Assembly: GCF_007558825.1 (NCBI RefSeq)
Contig: NZ_VLTK01000015.1
Coordinates: forward strand, 42,990-106,989
Length of the DNA: 64,000 nucleotides
Direction: 5' to 3'
DNA from: Brevibacterium aurantiacum
GTDB lineage: Bacteria; Actinomycetota; Actinomycetes; Actinomycetales; Brevibacteriaceae
The notes beneath the pieces are model-generated. The model searched no databases. It was not told the origin of the DNA and saw only the letters and a list, made by a program, of their open reading frames with translations. Both the position numbers and the translations under genes were made by a program. Positions 58,846 through 64,000 of this stretch are shown here, one piece after another. Position 1 is the first letter of the stretch. Every line of letters starts with the position of its first letter.

Positions 58846-59482
58846 TCACCGTAGCCGTGGTAGATGACCAAGAGATGGTGCGGATGGGCTTCTCTCTCAT
58901 TCTCGACTCCGAAGACGGCATCTCCGTCATCGGTCAGGCTGCCGATGGTGTCGAGGCGATCGAACTCGCGGGCCGGGAGAAGCCGACGTCACCCTTCTCG
59001 ATATCCGCATGCCCCGCCTCGACGGTCTTGCCGCCCTGCCGTACCTGACCGAGCATTCGAAGGTCATCATGGTTACGACCTTCGACGATGATGACTACGT
59101 CGATGCGGCGCTGGGCGGAGGGGCCAGCGGTTTCCTGCTCAAGGACGCAGGTGCTGGCCTTCTCATCGCCGGGGTCAAGGCTGCTGCGAACGGCGATGCC
59201 CTCATCTCGCCGTCTCTCACCCTCGACCTGTTGAGCAGGCGGGTTGCAGCATCGAACGCAGACACCCACATCCTCGACCGGCTAAGCAAGCGGGAACACG
59301 AAGTCGCGAAGCTCGTCGCCAGTGGCCAGACCAATCAAGAGATCAGCGAGACGCTGTTCATCTCGCTCAGCACAGTGAAGACACACCTCGGCAGCATTCG
59401 GGCGCGTGTCGAAGCCCGCAATCGCGTCGAGATCGCCGCAGCAATGTGGGAGTCGGGTGTGATGAATCGGCCGAAAGGCTGA
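58842..59482 (+). pseudogene. LuxR-family response regulator with single-base frameshift
   Basis: It starts MITVAVVDDQEMVRMGFSLI. Near residue 48 (58976-58990) one base is missing: the original frame goes wrong after AGREKP, while the next frame continues exactly with DVTLLDIRMPRLDGLAAL (phospho-Asp) and, after the receiver domain, LSKREHEVAKLVASGQTNQEISETLFISLSTVKTHL (LuxR HTH). The corrected length would be about 213 residues. Either the kinase has lost its partner or the base call is wrong. Confidence 0.8.
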
Positions 59483-59549
59483 CCTCGCCCAGGAAAGATC
59501 GGCTGCGGAGCCGATGTCCCGAGCACACGCGGCGACGGGGGTGGAAGTC

Positions 59550-60584
59550 ATGACAACCGCGCATTCATCCGTCGATAGTCCGACAGACCCTCGCTCCCGA
59601 ATCGTCGCCCTCGACGTCGTTCGCGGATTCGCCCTCGGTGGGATAGTCGTGGTCAACCTGCCGCCGCTCTTCCACCTCGGCGTCAGCGACGGTGTAATAG
59701 GCTTCTACCGGTTTTACGAGGACTTTATCCAGAACCGCTTCTTCCCGATCTTTTCTTTTCTCTTCGGCATTGGCTTCGGCCTGATGTGGCTGAGCGCATC
59801 TGATCGCAGCCCTCGACCCCGCCTGGCGTTGTTCCGCCGCTTCGCGTTTCTCGCAGCTATCGGCGGTCTCCACCAATTTCTACACCTCGGCGAAGCACTC
59901 CTGCCCTACGCGATAGTCGGCACCGTAGTCCTTCTGCCCTCGACGTGGATCCCCCGTCGCTGGCTAGACATCATCACCTGGGTCCTCGGCGCTGCCCTTC
60001 TGGTCGCCGCGATCGCGTCCGGCGGTGGACTGACGGAGGTTCTAGGGCTGTTTCTCCTTGGCTTCTCCACCGGTCACAGTGGCCTGATCCGCCGCGCCCT
60101 CGATCGCCCCGGAAACCTCGTGCTACTCGCCTCGCTGACCGCGATGATCACTGTGACAGGCTTCCTCGTCACCGACTATGAGACCCACCAGATGCACCAG
60201 TGGGTCAACGCGGGCTTGGGTATCACGATGGATTTCACCTACCTTGCCGCCCTTGTCATCTTAATGCGTACTCTGGCCGAAGCGGTCCTGCGTTCTGTGC
60301 TCTCTCCGCTGGGTCGGATGGCTCTGAGTATCTATGTCGGCGCGACAATCATCATCGTCGCCATCCATGTGATTGTGCCGGACCTCAGCCGATTCGATAC
60401 GCACGGCGGTTACCTCGCGGGCCTCATTATCTCGATGACAATGCTGGCCCTGCAGGTGGTTGTATCGACCGTGTGGCTGAGGTTCTTCGACCAAGGGCCA
60501 CTGGAGAGCCGGTGGCGCATGTCACCTGTGCCGCACTTGGCAACAAGAGGGTTGACGATTTCACGCCGTGGGGTCTCTTCCTAA
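59550..60584 (+). CDS. DUF418 family membrane protein
   Basis: 344 residues from ATG at 59550. RIVALDVVRGFALGGIVVVNLPPL, then FFPIFSFLFGIGFGLMW, is the DUF418/YeiB start; about nine helices in all and the GRMALSIYVGATIII segment near the end. Possibly a transporter or acyltransferase-like protein. It is downstream of the two-component pair, which may regulate it. Confidence 0.8.
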   Translation: MTTAHSSVDSPTDPRSRIVALDVVRGFALGGIVVVNLPPLFHLGVSDGVIGFYRFYEDFIQNRFFPIFSFLFGIGFGLMWLSASDRSPRPRLALFRRFAFLAAIGGLHQFLHLGEALLPYAIVGTVVLLPSTWIPRRWLDIITWVLGAALLVAAIASGGGLTEVLGLFLLGFSTGHSGLIRRALDRPGNLVLLASLTAMITVTGFLVTDYETHQMHQWVNAGLGITMDFTYLAALVILMRTLAEAVLRSVLSPLGRMALSIYVGATIIIVAIHVIVPDLSRFDTHGGYLAGLIISMTMLALQVVVSTVWLRFFDQGPLESRWRMSPVPHLATRGLTISRRGVSS

Positions 60585-60706
60585 TAGGCCGCAATGACGG
60601 ACCCATGGTTCGGGCATGTCGGAATCCGTGGACCACCTGTCCCAGAAATTCGCGACGTGGAGATTGGCAGGAAGGTGAGAGGAACTCACTCTGGGTGGGT
60701 ACCTGC

Positions 60707-61399
60707 TTAGGACCGAAGATGCTCGTTCGGGCCCCGACCATCCGTGATGATTACATCGTTCTGGTAGGCCCATACCACCGCCTGAAGGCGCGATTTCACC
60801 CCGAGTTTGGGCAGCAGGCGGGCGAGATGCGATTTGACGGTGGCGAGCTCGACGACCAGAGAGTCCGCAATCTGGCTGTTCGTCATTCCTTCGGCCAGTA
60901 GCATAAGAATGTCGCATTCTCGAGAGGTGAGGGCATCGAGTGCTCGTTGCGTGGTCACAGGCTGCAGGCGCGTTCGGTGAACGTATTCACTGATGATCCG
61001 CTGTGTTAGAGCCCGGTCGAGTGTACCGAAACCTTCGGCTACATGCCGTATAGCGCGCAGTATCTCCTCGGGTTCGGAGTCCTTGAGGAGGAATCCTGAG
61101 ACTCCGTTCTCAAGGGCGCGGAAGATGTAGTCGTCGAGGTCGAACGTTGTGAGGATGAGCACCGGAATGTGTGGAGCGACGCCGGGGCCGCAGAGAGCAG
61201 CGGCTACCTCGATACCGTTCTTGCCCGGCATTCGGATGTCCAGACATGCCACATCGGGTCGCAACTCGGACGCGAGTTCGAGTGCTTCCGAACCGGTTGC
61301 TGCCGTTGCCACGACGTCGATGTCTGCCTCGGAGGAGAGCAGGGCGGTGAGTCCGGCTCGGGCTAGTGGCTGGTCATCGGCCACGATGACACGGATCAT
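60707..61399 (-). CDS. LuxR-family response regulator
   Basis: 230 residues. Receiver with the acidic pair VADDQ, phospho-Asp54 (ACLDIRMPGKNG), Thr in LILTTFDLDDYI and Lys in FLLKDS. The HTH is LTSRECDILMLLAEGMTNSQIADSLVVELATVKSHL. Its start overlaps the end of the kinase gene. It probably controls the CPBP protease and neighbouring genes. Confidence 0.9.
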   Translation of the reverse strand: MIRVIVADDQPLARAGLTALLSSEADIDVVATAATGSEALELASELRPDVACLDIRMPGKNGIEVAAALCGPGVAPHIPVLILTTFDLDDYIFRALENGVSGFLLKDSEPEEILRAIRHVAEGFGTLDRALTQRIISEYVHRTRLQPVTTQRALDALTSRECDILMLLAEGMTNSQIADSLVVELATVKSHLARLLPKLGVKSRLQAVVWAYQNDVIITDGRGPNEHLRS

Positions 61400-62730
61400 C
61401 GGCCATCCTCGCGTTTAGTGTCGGGTTTATTGCCATAGGGATTGTTGCCTTTGCTGTCGTCTTCACGGGGAAGAATCATCGTTGATGACCATCCTCCCTC
61501 GGGGGTGGGACCGGTGTCGAATGAGCCACCGATTAGGATTGCCCGTTCGCGCATTCCGAGGATGCCCAACCCACTGTTCACAGAGTCTGCCTTGGCTGCG
61601 CTCTCTGCGGGACTATTGCTCACACTCACTTCGACCGTCGTTGTGTCTCTATCGTCGATGAGAACTTGGCAGTGCGCCCCGGGGGCATGCTTCAGGGCAT
61701 TCGTCAGGGTTTCCTGAACCATGCGGTATGCCGCGAGGTGCCCGAGTGGGCCTACACCGTGTCCGAGAGGACGGTTTGGTGCGAAACGGATGTCGAGGTT
61801 CACGGACGAGCCGGCAGCTCGTACGGAGCCGACGAGTTCTCTGATAGTCGACAGTGTTTTGATCTGGCCGTCGTCTTCCCCAATGCGGAGAAGGCCGACG
61901 AGACGTCGAAGGTCCTGCAAGATCAGTTTGCTCTGTCGCCGTACATGGAGCGCCCCATCACGGGCGGCAGCGGGATCAGACTCGACTTGTCGTGCGATCG
62001 CTGCGGCCATGAGCGATATCCCCGAGAGATGATGTGCGGCGATGTCATGGAGTTCGCGGGCCATTGCGGTGCGTTCAAGGGCTACAGCCTCTCCGATCTG
62101 GGCGTCACGTTCCCGGGTGAGTGCCCGCACTTCTGCGTTTTGTGCTAAGAGCGTCGCACGCTGAGACGCGAGGACTGCGGCCGGCAAGAACGCCATCGCG
62201 ACGACGACGATTGCTTGAGCGAAAGCCTCGAAGATAGCCGCTGTAACATCCGGGTGCCCTGTGCGGAAGCTGTTGATGAACTGGCCAATCGCGACCAATG
62301 GAACTGCAAGGAGGACCTGCCTGCCGGTGTGGAGGACCGAACCGTGCGCAGCGACGAGAAACACGGTGACAACGACCGGGACCACAGTGACAGTGAAGAG
62401 CCCATTGGGTTCGATGAAGGCCAGAGAGATGGGAAGAGCTGCAATGATGAGCAGAGAAGCGATCGGGGCACGTGGCTTGAGCAGAAGTGCAAGAGACTGT
62501 AGGAGCAGGGCGCAGGCGGTAGCGGTGACTGCGCTGGTGGGGAGGGGTGATTCGTGCAGCGAGGGATCACTTGAGATGATAGACGCTACGGCGATCAACG
62601 TAACCAACGAAACAATGGCAGTTCCCGCTACTATCACGAAGGAACGCCCCCCAAATCGCCCCTTTGATTCCATGTCTTGATGGTAGTCATTGTTTCGGCT
62701 GCGGCGGCGGAACTTAGCGCGTGACATCAT
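61396..62730 (-). CDS. Sensor histidine kinase (HisKA_3 type)
   Basis: 444 residues from ATG at 62730, which is coupled to the upstream stop (ATGATG); a later start at 62673 (MESKGRFGG) is possible. Several N-terminal helices (about 30-190), then ALERTAMARELHDIAAHHLSGISLMAAA with His near 228 and an ATPase domain ending SGLGILGMRERAILIGGSF. Pairs with the regulator at 60707-61399. Confidence 0.85.
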   Translation of the reverse strand: MMSRAKFRRRSRNNDYHQDMESKGRFGGRSFVIVAGTAIVSLVTLIAVASIISSDPSLHESPLPTSAVTATACALLLQSLALLLKPRAPIASLLIIAALPISLAFIEPNGLFTVTVVPVVVTVFLVAAHGSVLHTGRQVLLAVPLVAIGQFINSFRTGHPDVTAAIFEAFAQAIVVVAMAFLPAAVLASQRATLLAQNAEVRALTRERDAQIGEAVALERTAMARELHDIAAHHLSGISLMAAAIARQVESDPAAARDGALHVRRQSKLILQDLRRLVGLLRIGEDDGQIKTLSTIRELVGSVRAAGSSVNLDIRFAPNRPLGHGVGPLGHLAAYRMVQETLTNALKHAPGAHCQVLIDDRDTTTVEVSVSNSPAESAAKADSVNSGLGILGMRERAILIGGSFDTGPTPEGGWSSTMILPREDDSKGNNPYGNKPDTKREDGR

Positions 62731-63671
62731 CAGGAGCTCGGAGAGATTGCGGGGTCCTGATTGGGGTGTCCAAGGCGCCCACGGGTGGTCGCAACGATGA
62801 TCACGGCGGCGATAGACGAGCCGAGAGCCATGGCGATCCAAATGAGCTCCCCGTCGGCATCGAGTAATGGGAAGAGTTCTGACCACATCAGTGAGGCAAA
62901 CGTATTGGCGCTGACGTGCATCATCATTGAAAGTGGCAGGCTCTGACCGGTGCGGTTGAAGACCCAGGACATGACGATGTTGAACGCGAAGCAGAAGATG
63001 AGGAAGGCGGCTGGGCGCACCCAGGTGGCGTCTGGGTAGCCGCCCCACTCTGTGAGGAACAGCGGTAGGTGCCAGATCCCCCATAAGGGCCCGAGGATGC
63101 ACGCTGCATTCAGGGGAGAGAACCGGCATTGGAGGCGAGGCAGGGCAAAGTCACGCCAGCCAGGTTCTTCGGCCAGACCGGTGGTCACCATTTGGAAAAG
63201 GAACATCGGAACGAATGCAAGCAATGCTGTTACCGATGGCGCGGCAATATGGCCTTGAGAGAAGACTAGGCCCGTGAGCACCATTCCCGCGGGGACCGCG
63301 AGAACTGAGATCACGTACCAGCGAAGGGGAGTCTTCCACCGCCATAGACGACCCAACCACGATTTCAGCCCTGCCCGACCATCGATGAGAGCGGTAAGCA
63401 GAAACGCCGAGGTGATCGGTCCCAGATAGGCTCCAGGAAGCACACCCAGCAATTGGCCGGATCCAAGTATTGCAGGGACCCTGAAATCCAGAATCCCCAA
63501 ACCGTCGTGAGACAGAATATAAGGCGCCCAGGCTAGCCAGCTGAGAAGATTCGCGAGGACGAAGAAGCTGATTAGTGGGTACTCGCGCAAGGTCGTTTCG
63601 AGCCTGGGGAAATGCATGGGGCTTGCGTTGGGTTTCGGTTCGGGCGTCGTTGTGCTCTTTGCAGATTTCAT
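62730..63671 (-). CDS. CPBP-family intramembrane metalloprotease
   Basis: 313 residues with about eight helices. Motif 1 is EEPGWRDFALPRLQ (about 169-182), motif 2 is GPLWGIWHLPLFL (His near 198) and motif 3 is in FNIVMSWVFNRTG with MMHVSAN. Related to CAAX proteases and bacteriocin self-immunity proteins. It heads the three-gene minus-strand unit with kinase and regulator, so it may process or respond to the sensed signal. Confidence 0.85.
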   Translation of the reverse strand: MKSAKSTTTPEPKPNASPMHFPRLETTLREYPLISFFVLANLLSWLAWAPYILSHDGLGILDFRVPAILGSGQLLGVLPGAYLGPITSAFLLTALIDGRAGLKSWLGRLWRWKTPLRWYVISVLAVPAGMVLTGLVFSQGHIAAPSVTALLAFVPMFLFQMVTTGLAEEPGWRDFALPRLQCRFSPLNAACILGPLWGIWHLPLFLTEWGGYPDATWVRPAAFLIFCFAFNIVMSWVFNRTGQSLPLSMMMHVSANTFASLMWSELFPLLDADGELIWIAMALGSSIAAVIIVATTRGRLGHPNQDPAISPSS

Positions 63672-64000
63672 ACCTCAAAGTTACGAATCCTCGGGCGGTC
63701 GGCTCTAGGGCTGAAGGATCGAATCTGTTCAGTGCATACTAAAGGTGCAAGGAAGTGCGCTATCAGAATCGCGCTACAGTCCGCGCGGCATAGTGGCAGG
63801 TGTTGTATGCGATGTTGCGCGACGGCGCCTAGATCCGCTCACCCCGAGGCGGCGACTGTTACCTGAATCGTTCTGGAGCGAGCTGCTTGATCAGGCTGGG
63901 AGAAGGGTGCCGAACAGACCTTCCCTGCTATCCGAGTTCGGGTGAATATCCTCGAGGAAACTAGGGCATGTCTCCTTTATTCGAGGTCTTCGGACTGGCA
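63672..64000. other. Right window edge, no clear gene
   Basis: Upstream region of the CPBP protease gene. A plus-strand frame ending near 63945 has the protein-like stretch LLPESFWSELLDQAGRRVPNRP, perhaps the end of a damaged gene, but without a credible start. Confidence 0.3.

Overview
The DNA is GC-rich, has strong GGAGG-type ribosome sites and carries a WhiB-family regulator, an Asp23/AmaP envelope-stress cluster and HisKA_3/LuxR two-component pairs. This points to an actinobacterium, probably of the Micrococcales; a Brevibacterium-like host is my guess. About 80% of the window is one complete-looking siphovirus prophage. The remainder is a decayed relative of it on the left and an insertion-sequence graveyard plus chromosomal envelope and signalling genes on the right.

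Left flank (1-1175): the end of a membrane-protein gene, then remnants of an ImmA-like protease and a tyrosine integrase that are clear relatives of the intact pair at 49.4-50.9 kb. They stop at an att core that encodes the last codons of nrdF. This looks like the scar of a second, older element at the same site. Just inside the att core lies a 28-codon ORF with its own ribosome site that encodes only the C-terminal tail of NrdF.

Prophage (about 1157-50946, bounded by a 19-bp direct repeat): the left end (1.4-7.8 kb) holds accessory genes, including a dual-HTH protein, small membrane proteins and a teichoic-acid-type glycosyltransferase. The lysis and fibre module (7.9-12.5 kb) has a holin, an amidase endolysin, a frameshifted collagen-like protein and a beta-propeller receptor-binding protein. 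The tail and head module (12.5-34.6 kb, minus strand) runs from minor tail proteins through a 2,097-residue tape measure, a -1 frameshifted chaperone pair, major tail protein, connectors, capsid, decoration protein, protease/scaffold, minor head protein and portal to both terminase subunits. Plus-strand accessory genes interrupt the minus-strand operons: a two-helix membrane peptide (21.8 kb), an Abi_C/HEPN-like protein (34.7 kb), Hsp20 with a divergent MerR/HspR regulator (36 kb) and a membrane-anchored HIRAN protein (38 kb). The early module (37.4-47.6 kb, minus) encodes a replisome organiser, NrdH redoxin, RusA-like resolvase, C5 methyltransferase, WhiB, SSB, Bet/RecT, YqaJ exonuclease and small regulators. 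The switch (47.3-50.9 kb) has a Cro-like gene divergent from a repressor, with two TGTATATACA palindromes between them, then DUF3800, ImmA-like protease and integrase. The repressor lacks a LexA-type peptidase domain, so ImmA-mediated derepression is the likely induction route.

Right flank: 51.2-55.0 kb is a nest of elements. An IS5-like transposase is split by an intact IS110 element and cut by an IS3 element, which is itself interrupted by a 3'-truncated group II intron. These have also truncated a GlsB-type membrane protein gene. Beyond lie an Asp23/AmaP cluster (55.3-57.5 kb), a histidine kinase with a frameshifted response regulator (57.7-59.5 kb), a DUF418 membrane protein, and a three-gene minus-strand unit of CPBP protease, histidine kinase and response regulator (60.7-63.7 kb).
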